Part shown: positions 7,169 through 15,532 of the stretch, one piece after another
Numbering within the stretch: the stretch's first letter is position 1
Layout: every line of letters begins with the position of its first letter
Origin: Planctomycetaceae bacterium
GTDB lineage: Bacteria; Planctomycetota; Planctomycetia; Pirellulales; Lacipirellulaceae
Reading direction: 5' to 3'
Length of the DNA stretch: 15,532 nt
NCBI GenBank assembly: GCA_002713555.1
Contig: PATG01000054.1
Location: 3,025-18,556 of the forward strand
The notes under the pieces: generated by a model
What the model saw: only the letters and a program-made list of their open reading frames with translations
Told to the model about the DNA's origin: nothing
Database searches by the model: none
Made by a program: the position numbers and the translations under genes

Positions 7169-8224
7169 ATGAGTAATTCAGAGACAAATTCGACTGGTGA
7201 ACAGGTGATCGCTCGATTGGCTACAGCAGTTGACGGTATTCGCGAGCAATTGCGCCAAGTCGTAGTTGGCCAGGATGATGTGATTGACCAGTTGCTGATT
7301 AGCTTGTTCAGTCGTGGGCACTGCATGCTTGAAGGTGTGCCGGGATTAGCCAAAACGCTCCTGATCAGCACGCTGGCTCGTACGCTGAATCTTTCGTTCA
7401 GTCGGATACAATTTACGCCCGATTTGATGCCTGCTGATATAACGGGAACAGAAATCATTGAAGAAAATCGTTCTACGGGACAACGAGAAATGCGATTTTT
7501 GGAAGGGCCCTTGTTTTCGCATATTATTCTGGCTGACGAAATCAACCGGACACCTACCAAGACACAGGCTGCATTGCTGGAAGCCATGCAAGAGCGCCAG
7601 GTTACCGTGGGGAGAGTGCGGCACCAACTCTCGGATCCATTTTTTGTTTTGGCTACGCAAAATCCAATTGAACAGGAAGGCACCTATGCCCTTCCCGAAG
7701 CACAGCAAGATCGCTTTATGTTTAAGGTGCTTGTGACTTATCCCAGTTTTGACGAAGAGTTTGATGTTGCTCGCCGCACAACAGCCAATGCGGTTGATTC
7801 CATCGTGCCTGTTGTCGCACCTGAAGAAATTCTTGCTTTGCAGAATTTAGTTCGCGATGTTCCGGTCAGCGATCACTTGATTCGGTACACGTTGTCTCTC
7901 GTGCGTCAAACTCGGGTTGGAGAAGGGAATGTCCCAGAGACGGTCTCTAGGAATCTATCCTGGGGCGCCGGTCCTCGAGCTGTGCAGTATTTGATTGTCG
8001 GTGCCAAAGCGCGTGCTTTAATGAATCATCGCTCCCACGTAACCGTCGAAGACATTCAAGCTTTGGCAAAGCCAGTCTTGCGACATCGTATCGTGGTCAA
8101 TTTTGCAGCCCAGAGTGATGGCGTGTCATCTGACGATATCATCGACTCCTTGCTCGAATCCACGCCAACACAGGAGGATGAGTTGGCAAATGACGCCCGA
8201 TTCCAAGCGATTTTTGCATCCTGA
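7169..8224 (+). CDS. MoxR-family AAA+ ATPase
   Basis: The 351-residue protein carries every hallmark of MoxR ATPases (AAA_3 type plus a C-terminal lid). The Walker A is GVPGLAKT at 56-63 and the Walker B is IILADEIN at 119-126. Sensor 1 lies in ATQNP at 162-166, the arginine-finger region in QQDRF at 179-183, and sensor 2 in GAGPRA at 266-271. MoxR proteins are cytosolic hexameric chaperone-like ATPases that act with vWA-domain partners, for example in metal-cofactor insertion, gliding-related Bat operons and stress tolerance. I chose ATG 7169 because AAGGGTGAG (7154-7162) lies 6 bases upstream; an in-frame ATG at 7121 has no ribosome binding site. The 141-base gap upstream is the second-largest break in the gene series and might carry a secondary promoter, but I see no clear one. 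The end of the gene overlaps the DUF58 gene. The partner proteins encoded downstream strongly support the assignment. Confidence 0.97.
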   Translation: MSNSETNSTGEQVIARLATAVDGIREQLRQVVVGQDDVIDQLLISLFSRGHCMLEGVPGLAKTLLISTLARTLNLSFSRIQFTPDLMPADITGTEIIEENRSTGQREMRFLEGPLFSHIILADEINRTPTKTQAALLEAMQERQVTVGRVRHQLSDPFFVLATQNPIEQEGTYALPEAQQDRFMFKVLVTYPSFDEEFDVARRTTANAVDSIVPVVAPEEILALQNLVRDVPVSDHLIRYTLSLVRQTRVGEGNVPETVSRNLSWGAGPRAVQYLIVGAKARALMNHRSHVTVEDIQALAKPVLRHRIVVNFAAQSDGVSSDDIIDSLLESTPTQEDELANDARFQAIFAS

Positions 8225-9095
8225 AGCAATTCGACGGATAGGTCGATTGGAGCTGCGGGCCCAACATATTGTGGAAGGCCTTTTGAGCGGCTTGCATCGC
8301 AGCCCCTATTTTGGGCAGTCTGTGGAGTTTCTTCAGCACCGGCAGTATGCCCCTGGGGACGATCTGCGCCATGTGGACTGGAAAGTCTGGGCGAAACAGG
8401 ATCGCCTCTACGTCAAGCAATTTGAAGAAGACACCAATATGCGCTGTACGCTTCTGGTTGATGTTTCGGCCAGTATGCAATACGGCTCAGGCCCATTAAG
8501 TAAGTATGAATATGCAGCAACGATTGCAACCAGTTTGGCGTATTTGTTGCTCAAGCAGCACGACTCTGTCGCTGCGTTAGCATTTGATGATGCGGTACGA
8601 GCTCGTACACCCATGCGTAATGCGAGAAGTGCTTTAAAGTCAATTGTTCGTTGCCTGGACGCGAGCGAACCGCAGAATAAAACGGATGCAGGAACCATCT
8701 TGCGAGAGATTGCTGAAGTGAGTCCTCGACGTGGCATGATGGTCGTGATTTCTGATTTATTGACAGATGTTCAATCCACATTGCGTGGGCTCCGGCTATT
8801 GAGACAGCGCGGACATGATGTGTTGGTCTTGCAAGTGTTGGATGATGATGAACTGGACTTTCCTTTTGAAGGTCCCACACGTTTTGAAGGTATAGAAGTC
8901 TCCAATCATCTTTCCTGCAATCCTAAGGCACTTCGCGAAGGGTATATGACAGCGCTTGAGAATTTTTTGGCCGACTTGCGTCATGGGTGTGCACGAGATG
9001 CAATTGATTATGCACTCATTCGTACCAGCGACTCATTGGATGCAGCATTGGCAGCATTTTTATGTCGACGTGTGTCAAACACGAGGATGAACTGA
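8190..9095 (+). CDS. DUF58-family protein with vWA-type MIDAS motif
   Basis: This 301-residue protein has the DUF58 signature in residues 51-83: [19 protein letters not shown], then [12 protein letters not shown] vWA-like domain follows with a metal-ion-dependent adhesion site DVSAS at 91-95 and a later [10 protein letters not shown] strand. No membrane segment is visible, so it is probably cytosolic. DUF58 proteins are regularly encoded right after MoxR and are thought to be its partner or adaptor toward membrane vWA proteins. Start choice: AGGAGG lies at 8172-8177. ATG 8190 is 12 bases downstream and gives the usual N-terminus; ATG 8178 directly abuts the site and is less likely. The 35-base overlap with the MoxR gene, with the ribosome binding site inside MoxR, points to translational coupling. 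It is followed by a gap of 108 bases before the BatA-like gene. Confidence 0.93.
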   Translation: MTPDSKRFLHPEAIRRIGRLELRAQHIVEGLLSGLHRSPYFGQSVEFLQHRQYAPGDDLRHVDWKVWAKQDRLYVKQFEEDTNMRCTLLVDVSASMQYGSGPLSKYEYAATIATSLAYLLLKQHDSVAALAFDDAVRARTPMRNARSALKSIVRCLDASEPQNKTDAGTILREIAEVSPRRGMMVVISDLLTDVQSTLRGLRLLRQRGHDVLVLQVLDDDELDFPFEGPTRFEGIEVSNHLSCNPKALREGYMTALENFLADLRHGCARDAIDYALIRTSDSLDAALAAFLCRRVSNTRMN

Positions 9096-9203
9096 AATGT
9101 TGTGGTGTTCTGAAGTGTTTTTTTATTATTTCAATGGACAACAGGTGTTGGTTGCATCTGAAGTGTGCAGCCAGGGCTCACAAAGCGATCAGGAGTTTAT
9201 TCT

Positions 9204-11411
9204 TTGACTTTCCTTTTTCAATCCATGCTTGTGGTTGGAATCCCATTGATTGGTTTACCGCTTTTGATCCATTTGATTAATTTGCGGAGGCATCAGCGTG
9301 TGCAGTGGGCTGCGATGGAATTTTTACTGGAAAGTCAGAAGCGCAATAAAAAATGGATTTTGCTGAGACAACTCTTCTTGCTCCTGCTGCGTACGCTAGC
9401 GATTGCGGCTGTTGTTTTGATGCTGGCAGGTCCAGTGCTGCAGTCGGAGTGGGGTCGTTTTTTTGGTAAGGGCACAACCCATCATCTTATATTGCTGGAC
9501 GACAGCTATTCGATGTCGGACCGCTGGGAGCAAACTTCAGCGATGGAAGAGGCGAAACGTGTGGTAACCCTGCTCCTGGATCAGGCGTCCAGCCGTAAGG
9601 GGAATCAAAAGTTAACGCTCTTGCAATTTTCTCAGGCCACTCACTTGTCAACAGGTGGTAAGAGAGAACAGTACGAGCGCATCTTGGACCGCCAACAGTT
9701 TAATGAGGTTGCCGAAGAACTCGGGAAATTGAAGGTTTCAGAATCGGCCGTTGGCCCTCTGGAGGCTATCCAGGCGGCAATTGGTTTACCTGAAGCCGAG
9801 CAAGATGAAACTCGTGTCGTTTATCTGGTTTCGGATTATCGAAGCGTCCAATGGCAAGAGGATACTGAAATCCAGCAAGCACTTGGCCAACTTCGCAAAC
9901 AGGTTGACCAATTGCATTTAATTCAGTGTGTTGACGAAACGCGGTCGAATCTGGCCATTTCCAAACTAGAACCCGAGTCGGGGATCCGTGCTGCAGGTGT
10001 CGAAACTTGGATGCAGTTGACGGTGGCCAATTACGGCAACCAGTCTGCGTTTGGTGTAGTGGCGAGTGTTCTGCAAGATGGTCCCCTCCTCCCCGCAGTT
10101 CAATTTGACGAAATTCGAGCAGGTGAGGAGGCAACCCAGCGTTTTCGTACCACCTTTGCTAACGCCGGAGGGCATCAATTGCAGGCATCGTTAGAGGGGG
10201 ATCCAGTTCAAGCCGACAATGTACGTTACTTTGCTTGCCAGGTTCCGACTGAATTTCCGGTCCTACTGATCGATGGTTCTCAGACGCTCGACGATGGGTA
10301 TTATTTGCGCACGGCCTTGCATCCCGGTATGAGTAGCAAGCCTGGTTGGCGACCCCAGATCGAGCGACCCAGTTTTTTGCGTAAACACGAACAACTTGAG
10401 GAATTCGCTGCGATATGCTTGCTTGATGTGCCACGTCTTGATGCGCCAGAAGTTGCAGCCTTGGAAGAGTACGTCGAGGGAGGGGGCGGGTTGGCGATAT
10501 TTTTAGGTCCGCGAACCCAGCGTCCATTTTACAATGAACATTTTTTTCGTGATGGAACGGGTTTGCTGCCAGTTCCCCTGGATATGCCGACACAATTATT
10601 GGCAGATGAACTTGCAACACCCGATGTGGTGGTTGGTGATCACCCGTTGTTCCGGGTTTTTCGTGGTCGTCGCAATAGTTTTTTGTCGGTTGTTGCTGTG
10701 AATTTCTACTACGGTATCGATCCTGCCTGGCGACTGCCGGAAGACGGGGCGACACGCATACTTGCTCGGCTGCAAAACAAGGCACCTTTCGTCGTAGAAA
10801 AACAATACGGCGCAGGACGCATCGTATTGCAGCTTTCCAAACTTTCGCCCAAATCAACCGATTTGGGTATATGGAGCAACTGGAGTCTGAATCCAGTGTT
10901 TCCCGTCTATGCCCATGAACTCATCGGATTGCTGTCTTCAACCCGCCGCCGGACAGATCATAAAAATGTAGGTGACGAGCTTCGACTTCGACTGGCCGAA
11001 GCAGATTTTCAGCCTGAGGTTCGTGTCCAGATGCCACAAACTTTGGACAATCAGGCCATGACCATCACCCCTCGAGCCGAAGAGGGGCAGTATCTAGTCG
11101 ACGTTGGTCCAAGCTCAGTAAGTGGAGTCTGGCAATTCGAGGTTCAACCTCGAGACGCAACTCCTGAACGCAGGTTGCTCGCAGTGAATGTTGCCTCAGG
11201 AGAAGGCGACTTGCACCATCTGGATCGTGGTCAGCTCGAAAAACAATTGCAGGGGATTGATTATAAGTTCTCATTGGCTTCGCAAATGCGTTCTGAAGAT
11301 ACACTCTTTGCCGGATACAAGTTGCAGGACACTTTGCTCACCCTGCTCTTGGCCACTTTGCTAGTTGAGCAATGGTTAGCCTACAAAGCCAGTTATCACT
11401 CCGCGTCTTAG
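9204..11411 (+). CDS. BatA-like membrane-anchored vWA protein
   Basis: The 735-residue protein begins with the BatA-type N-terminal module. It has a membrane helix at about 8-27 ending in PLLIHLINLRRH, a basic loop (28-51), and a second helix at about 52-78. A vWA domain follows with MIDAS DDSYS at 99-103 and SDYRS at 210-214. Residues about 255-345 look like a beta-sandwich (CARDB-like) domain. The segment from about 350 (VLLIDGSQ, then EEYVEGGGGLAIFLGP) resembles a class I glutamine-amidotransferase-like fold, as in many planctomycete members. A third membrane helix lies near 712-728. By the positive-inside rule the vWA and following domains face the periplasm. I take TTG 9204 as the start: AGGAG (9191-9195) lies 8 bases upstream and it yields a start MTFLFQSML typical of the family. 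GTG 9165 has no ribosome binding site. It may be activated by the MoxR/DUF58 pair. Confidence 0.88.
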   Translation: MTFLFQSMLVVGIPLIGLPLLIHLINLRRHQRVQWAAMEFLLESQKRNKKWILLRQLFLLLLRTLAIAAVVLMLAGPVLQSEWGRFFGKGTTHHLILLDDSYSMSDRWEQTSAMEEAKRVVTLLLDQASSRKGNQKLTLLQFSQATHLSTGGKREQYERILDRQQFNEVAEELGKLKVSESAVGPLEAIQAAIGLPEAEQDETRVVYLVSDYRSVQWQEDTEIQQALGQLRKQVDQLHLIQCVDETRSNLAISKLEPESGIRAAGVETWMQLTVANYGNQSAFGVVASVLQDGPLLPAVQFDEIRAGEEATQRFRTTFANAGGHQLQASLEGDPVQADNVRYFACQVPTEFPVLLIDGSQTLDDGYYLRTALHPGMSSKPGWRPQIERPSFLRKHEQLEEFAAICLLDVPRLDAPEVAALEEYVEGGGGLAIFLGPRTQRPFYNEHFFRDGTGLLPVPLDMPTQLLADELATPDVVVGDHPLFRVFRGRRNSFLSVVAVNFYYGIDPAWRLPEDGATRILARLQNKAPFVVEKQYGAGRIVLQLSKLSPKSTDLGIWSNWSLNPVFPVYAHELIGLLSSTRRRTDHKNVGDELRLRLAEADFQPEVRVQMPQTLDNQAMTITPRAEEGQYLVDVGPSSVSGVWQFEVQPRDATPERRLLAVNVASGEGDLHHLDRGQLEKQLQGIDYKFSLASQMRSEDTLFAGYKLQDTLLTLLLATLLVEQWLAYKASYHSAS

Positions 11412-11426
11412 CAAGACGGCTGTTCG

Positions 11427-13910
11427 ATGTTCGTATTTCAACAACAATTTGGATTGTTTGCAGCTGTCGCCCAGTCGGCATCTGAAACAGCGCGCGATTT
11501 AGTCGTCTATGAACTTGGTCGGTTTGATCAGTTTGACGATCCAAGAACCCTCTGGCTACTGCTAGCTGTGGGTGTCGTTGCCATGCTGCTTTATGTCCGC
11601 TGGTTCTATCGACGTGAAAAATCTCAAGTCCCAACTGCCCTACGTTGGTTGCTGCCCTGTCTTCGCATGCTGGCAATTGCCGGGATGGTACTTTTCTTTT
11701 TAAATCCAGTAAAACGAATAGATCAGCAAGTGGCGACGGATTCGCACGTCCTGCTTTTGGTGGATACGAGTCAAAGCATGTCCGTAGAAGATGAGTCAAC
11801 GGACGATGCATCCAAAACAACTCGCGCGGCAGCAGTCGTTGAGACACTTACCGAATCGCCCTTGGTCGAATTATTTAGAGAGCAGCATGATGTTGCCTTG
11901 GCCGTTTTCGATGAACGTTTCGAAAATATATGGCGGAAGCGCCGAAAGACATTAGAAGAAAAACCACAGGCCAAAAGTCAGGAGAATGAATCTACAGGCA
12001 TTACCGCGAGCAATTGGGACCAAAAACTAGAACCACGAGGGCTCGAAACACGTTTAGGAGATGCTCTGTTGGAGGCGCTCGATTTTCCCATTGGGAGTCC
12101 GTTGGCTGGCATTCTTTTATTTTCGGATGGCGGTGCCAATAGCGGTATTGAGCCTTTAGTCATTGCTGAAAAAGCTGCAGAGTATCAGGTTCCAATTTAT
12201 GCCATTGGTGTTGGGTCTACCGAATCGCGCCGCAATATGCGCGTTCAGGAACTTAGCGCCCCAGCACGTGTCTATCCTGGTGACCACACAACGGTGAATG
12301 CCTTGATCCATGCCGAAGGATTTGCAGGAAATACGGTGAAAGTAGAATTGTTGGCCCGCGAATCGAATTCTAAAGAAGCTTCTGCTGTGTTAATAAACCA
12401 GCAGCAAATAAGCTTTGACCAGCAGAGCCAGGTATTGCCTATGCAGTTTGTGATAGAACCAGCCGAGATTGGCCGTCTGGCGTTGGAGTTGAAAATAAGT
12501 GCGCCGGTTGACGACCAATATGTTGCCGATAATCGTCGTGAAGTTGAAATCGAAGTTGTAGAATCGGATACACGAGTTCTGTTGCTGGCCAGTGGGGCCA
12601 CACGTGACTATCGCTTTTTACGTAATCAACTCCGCCGAGATAAGCACGCCACAGTGGACGTATTGCTGCAGTCTGCGCAGCCAGGCATTTCTCAAGATGC
12701 CAATAAGATTTTGGATGATTTTCCGCGTACGAAGGAAGACCTTTACCAATATGACTGCATCGTAGCGTTTGACCCCAATTGGAGTTTGCTGGATGCACAG
12801 CAAGTAGAATTACTAGAAATGTGGGTCGCTGAGGAAGCTGGAGGTATGATACTGATTGCGGGGCCAATCCATACGGCATCCTGGGTACAAAGTCCAGAGC
12901 ATACCAAGATTCGAGCGCTGTACCCGGTTGAATTCCAACGCAGATTAACGTTGTTGGATGATGGGATCTACGGTTCAAAAACACCTTGGCCTATCGAATT
13001 CTCGCGAGATGGCCGAGAATCCAATTACTTGTGGCTGGCCGATTCGGCTAATGCAAGTCGCGATCTCTGGTCTGAATTTCGTGGTGTTTTCGGCTGCTAT
13101 GCCGTCAAAGGTCCTAAGCCTGGCGCGCGCGTACTGGGGCGTTACAGCGATCCTGACGCAGGCTTGTCGACGGAGCGCCCTGTCTACCTGGCCGAACACT
13201 TTTATGGGAGTGGTCGGGTTTTTTATATGGGAAGTGGCGAACTCTGGCGTTTGCGTAATTTGGATATTGGTTATTTTGAGATCCTCTACACGAGTCTCAT
13301 CCGTCATGTGAGCCAGGGACGTTTGTTGAGAGGTTCTTCTCACGGGCATTTGCTCACAGAACGTGACCATTATTCAATTGGTGACGATGTCGTATTGCGA
13401 GCACAATTACTCACCACAAGTCGGGAGCCTCTGATTGCTGACCGCGTAACAGCACACGTCGTTACACCGGAGGGAAAGAGTCTCAGTGTAATACTGCATG
13501 CGGATAAAGATCGAGTTGGAAATTTTGTGGGTCAGTTTAGTGTGCGTTCCGAAGGATCTTACCGAGTCGAACTGCCTGTCCCGGACTCCCTGGATGAGCA
13601 ACTGGTCAAGCGAATACAGGTGGTCTTGCCGGACCTGGAATTTGACAAAACGCGACGTGATGAAGGGCTGCTGGCGTCTTTGGCAAACCGTTCAGGTGGC
13701 AAGTACTATGCCAATCTGGAGGCAGCGATCCTTGGCAACAAGGATTTGTCGGCGGTTACTCAGTTGATTCCAAGTCGTGCAGAAATGAAAACATTACGAG
13801 GTACCCCTGACATAGAATTTGCCGAATGGCTCCACGGCATCCTGCTGGCTGTCCTGGCCGGATCCCTGGGACTCGAATGGTTTTTGAGAAGACTGGTGCG
13901 ACTAGCTTAA
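11427..13910 (+). CDS. Membrane-anchored vWA protein with glutamine-amidotransferase-like middle domain
   Basis: The 827-residue protein has membrane helices at about 43-58 and 74-93 with a basic loop between them. A vWA domain follows with MIDAS DTSQS at 113-117 and a second strand FSDGGANSG (SDGG at 233-236). Middle residues from about 385 (RVLLLASGATRDYRFL, then EEAGGMILIAGP) resemble the glutamine-amidotransferase-like fold seen in related proteins; no catalytic Cys/His/Glu triad is obvious. A beta-rich region follows (about 650-740), then a single membrane helix near 803-818 and a basic tail RRLVRLA. Topology by charge places the large domain in the periplasm. It starts 15 bases after the BatA-like gene with only a weak AAGACGG upstream, suggesting translational coupling. 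It has the same architecture as the preceding protein and probably arose by ancient duplication. The two may form a membrane complex served by MoxR. Confidence 0.87.
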   Translation: MFVFQQQFGLFAAVAQSASETARDLVVYELGRFDQFDDPRTLWLLLAVGVVAMLLYVRWFYRREKSQVPTALRWLLPCLRMLAIAGMVLFFLNPVKRIDQQVATDSHVLLLVDTSQSMSVEDESTDDASKTTRAAAVVETLTESPLVELFREQHDVALAVFDERFENIWRKRRKTLEEKPQAKSQENESTGITASNWDQKLEPRGLETRLGDALLEALDFPIGSPLAGILLFSDGGANSGIEPLVIAEKAAEYQVPIYAIGVGSTESRRNMRVQELSAPARVYPGDHTTVNALIHAEGFAGNTVKVELLARESNSKEASAVLINQQQISFDQQSQVLPMQFVIEPAEIGRLALELKISAPVDDQYVADNRREVEIEVVESDTRVLLLASGATRDYRFLRNQLRRDKHATVDVLLQSAQPGISQDANKILDDFPRTKEDLYQYDCIVAFDPNWSLLDAQQVELLEMWVAEEAGGMILIAGPIHTASWVQSPEHTKIRALYPVEFQRRLTLLDDGIYGSKTPWPIEFSRDGRESNYLWLADSANASRDLWSEFRGVFGCYAVKGPKPGARVLGRYSDPDAGLSTERPVYLAEHFYGSGRVFYMGSGELWRLRNLDIGYFEILYTSLIRHVSQGRLLRGSSHGHLLTERDHYSIGDDVVLRAQLLTTSREPLIADRVTAHVVTPEGKSLSVILHADKDRVGNFVGQFSVRSEGSYRVELPVPDSLDEQLVKRIQVVLPDLEFDKTRRDEGLLASLANRSGGKYYANLEAAILGNKDLSAVTQLIPSRAEMKTLRGTPDIEFAEWLHGILLAVLAGSLGLEWFLRRLVRLA

Positions 13911-14021
13911 GCTAAAACACTGCTGGTGTGACAAGCTGAAGCCGAGATAAGAAAAGAACACAATTCAAAGTAAGACGTGCAACACAGATCCCACGAGATG
14001 CAAACCTTTAGCAGGTGAACG

Positions 14022-15532
14022 ATGTCGAATGTCGCCCTCCCCTTGAAGATGCCCAAGCGCGTGAACCGCAAGATGTGGTTATTGCGCTGGATGGTTCGTC
14101 TTTATGTAGGCTTGGAGGGGTTAGCTGCCATCGTGTTGGTGAGTGGTATTGCATTTTGGCTGGGACTTTGTATTGACTGGACTTTTGAGCCCGTACGCGA
14201 ATTGCGAATGCTACTTTGGGGTATAGCCCTATTGGTGGCATTCTATGTATCGGTACGTTATTTTTTTTCGCGTGCCTTTGTGCGACTACCCGATACGAGT
14301 CTGGCTCTTCTTGTTGAGCGTAATTTCCCAGAACTCAAAGAGAGCTTGGTCACCACGGTGGAAGCAGCCGATCGCAGTCGATCGAGACCCCAAGACAATC
14401 AGGGGCGTGCCGGCAGCGTGGCAGCTGAGGGCAATTGGGCTCTGCTTGAACAGACAAGCCAGGAAGCTTCCAGTGCCATGAAGGACATACGTCTGAGCGG
14501 CATCTTCCGCTTGCGTCCACTCCTTTGGAAATTAAGTCTGGCAGTCGTTTTGGTTGGTTCCATAGTACTTTTTGCCTGGCTGCAGTCCCCAGTTTTTGGT
14601 TTTTGGATGGATCGTCTCCAACTTAGCGAGACGCCATGGCCTCGTTTGGTGGAGTTGTCCGTAGCTGGCTTTGAAGAGCGTGGGAGTGAACTTGTTGCCA
14701 ATGTGGCGCGAGATGATGATTTTGAACTGCGCGCTTTTGCTTCAATTGAAGACGAGCATACTGCCCCCGAATCGGTGGAGATTCGTTATCGGTTGTCTGA
14801 CGGCAGACGCGGACGACACACAATGACTCGAATCGGCGAAGCCCTGCCAGGTCGTGACAAGTGGCAGGCCTTTGAGTTTCAATTCAATAATGTAGCTGAA
14901 GATGTTTGGTTTGACCTGGTGGGGGGTGATGATCGAATACGTTCGCTTCGTTTGCAAGTGGTTGAGAGACCGCAGATTATTCGCACTGTCGTAGAATGCG
15001 AGTATCCAAAGTATATGCAAAAACCATCACGTTCGATTCCTTTTAGTAGTCGTGTGGAATTACCCGAAGGCGCTCATGCAGTCTGTCGTGTCGAATCCAA
15101 CAAAAATTTGACTCATGTCACCGTTCATGAACCTGTTGCCCAGGTGGATTTGCCGGTCAGTATTCATAGTGACAATAAACGGGAGTTTGAATTTGATATT
15201 GATGTAGCCACCGAAGACAGAGTGTTACTGCTCACAATGACAAGCGAAGACGATGTTGAAAACCGTGAACCGTACCGCATTGTTCTATCAGCTGTCCAAG
15301 ATCTACCACCGGAAGTTACGGTGCGTGTTCGCGGCATCAGTTCTGCGGTTACGGCTCAGGCCAGAATACCTTTTATGGGCAGTTTGGTGGATCAATATGG
15401 TGTAGAAGAAATGTGGTATGAGTATCAGATTGACCAGGATGCGCCAGAGCGACGGTTCCCCTCCCAGCAGCCACAAGGCAGACTAGAGGTTTTGCAATTT
15501 GATCCCTTTGATTTGGTGGAGGCAGATACAGG
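14022..15532 (+). CDS. Partial multi-spanning membrane protein, DUF4175-like (continues past window)
   Basis: A frame stays open from ATG 14022 to the window edge with no stop, giving 503 residues of an incomplete protein. It has membrane helices at about 30-50, 64-82 and 167-187. Between helices 2 and 3 is a soluble segment beginning RLPDTSLALLVERNFPELKES (87-107), a pattern I associate with the N-termini of DUF4175-type large membrane proteins. After helix 3 come beta-rich repeats starting with WPRLVELSVAGF and containing EIRYRLSDG and PPEVTVRV, likely extracytoplasmic. An in-frame TGA at 14016-14018 prevents any earlier start. AGGTGA (14013-14018) is only 3 bases from the ATG, so a slightly later Met (14049) remains possible. 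It lies 111 bases after the second vWA gene on the same strand and is likely part of the same set. The DUF4175 link is a tentative recognition, and the true length is unknown. Confidence 0.75.
   Translation, partial: MSNVALPLKMPKRVNRKMWLLRWMVRLYVGLEGLAAIVLVSGIAFWLGLCIDWTFEPVRELRMLLWGIALLVAFYVSVRYFFSRAFVRLPDTSLALLVERNFPELKESLVTTVEAADRSRSRPQDNQGRAGSVAAEGNWALLEQTSQEASSAMKDIRLSGIFRLRPLLWKLSLAVVLVGSIVLFAWLQSPVFGFWMDRLQLSETPWPRLVELSVAGFEERGSELVANVARDDDFELRAFASIEDEHTAPESVEIRYRLSDGRRGRHTMTRIGEALPGRDKWQAFEFQFNNVAEDVWFDLVGGDDRIRSLRLQVVERPQIIRTVVECEYPKYMQKPSRSIPFSSRVELPEGAHAVCRVESNKNLTHVTVHEPVAQVDLPVSIHSDNKREFEFDIDVATEDRVLLLTMTSEDDVENREPYRIVLSAVQDLPPEVTVRVRGISSAVTAQARIPFMGSLVDQYGVEEMWYEYQIDQDAPERRFPSQQPQGRLEVLQFDPFDLVEADT

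Noticed and set aside
9062..9280. 72-codon plus-strand frame between the DUF58 and BatA-like genes
   Set aside because: It overlaps both neighbours in another frame and has no ribosome site or plausible product.
10159..10857. 232-codon minus-strand frame, the longest antisense frame
   Set aside because: It lies wholly opposite the BatA-like gene, is rich in Arg, Gln and His as expected for a shadow frame, and has no recognisable domain.
1..15532. CRISPR arrays, insertion sequences, integrase or attachment sites
   Set aside because: No repeat-spacer series, transposase, terminal inverted repeats or tRNA-end duplication was found; the tRNA 3' end is not repeated anywhere I could see.

Overview
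The window looks like a chromosomal segment from a planctomycete, probably a Pirellulales-type member of Planctomycetota. This is inferred from gene content, not from a database search. The signs are a giant secreted TPR plus PQQ-type beta-propeller protein, a secreted squalene-cyclase-like toroid protein, and a long MoxR / DUF58 / BatA-like / vWA series. Base composition is close to balanced and codon use looks even across the large genes. There is no insertion sequence, phage gene, CRISPR array or sign of recent transfer.

Left end (1-900): a tRNA-Phe(GAA) gene on the plus strand, with a recognisable promoter and an intrinsic terminator, faces a minus-strand gene for an HU/IHF-family DNA-binding protein. 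The two genes are convergent and their terminators sit back to back (272-397). The HU gene has a strong Shine-Dalgarno sequence, a TATAAT box about 100 bases upstream of its start, and a small perfect hairpin in its leader. From about 871 to 1149 no gene can be supported. A structured leader follows, made of a two-part hairpin and a 23-base tandem duplication.

Right part (1270 to the end): seven co-oriented plus-strand genes with short gaps or overlaps. In order they encode (1) a 1539-aa exported TPR plus double beta-propeller protein, (2) a 370-aa exported alpha/alpha-toroid protein of the prenyltransferase/squalene-oxidase repeat type, (3) a MoxR-type AAA+ ATPase, (4) a DUF58 protein with a vWA-type metal-binding motif, (5) a membrane-anchored BatA-like vWA protein, (6) a second membrane-anchored vWA protein, and (7) the N-terminal 503 residues of a multi-spanning membrane protein that resembles the DUF4175 group and runs off the window. 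Gene 7 must be read from the sequence because no stop codon occurs before the window edge.

The likely logic, by analogy with MoxR/vWA pairs in other bacteria, is as follows. The cytosolic ATPase and DUF58 partner remodel or activate membrane vWA proteins whose metal-binding domains face the periplasm. Those may in turn engage the exported propeller and toroid proteins. This would be a cell-envelope assembly, quality-control or stress system. The component families are known. The physiological role of this particular combination is, as far as I know, not established, and it is the most interesting content of the window.
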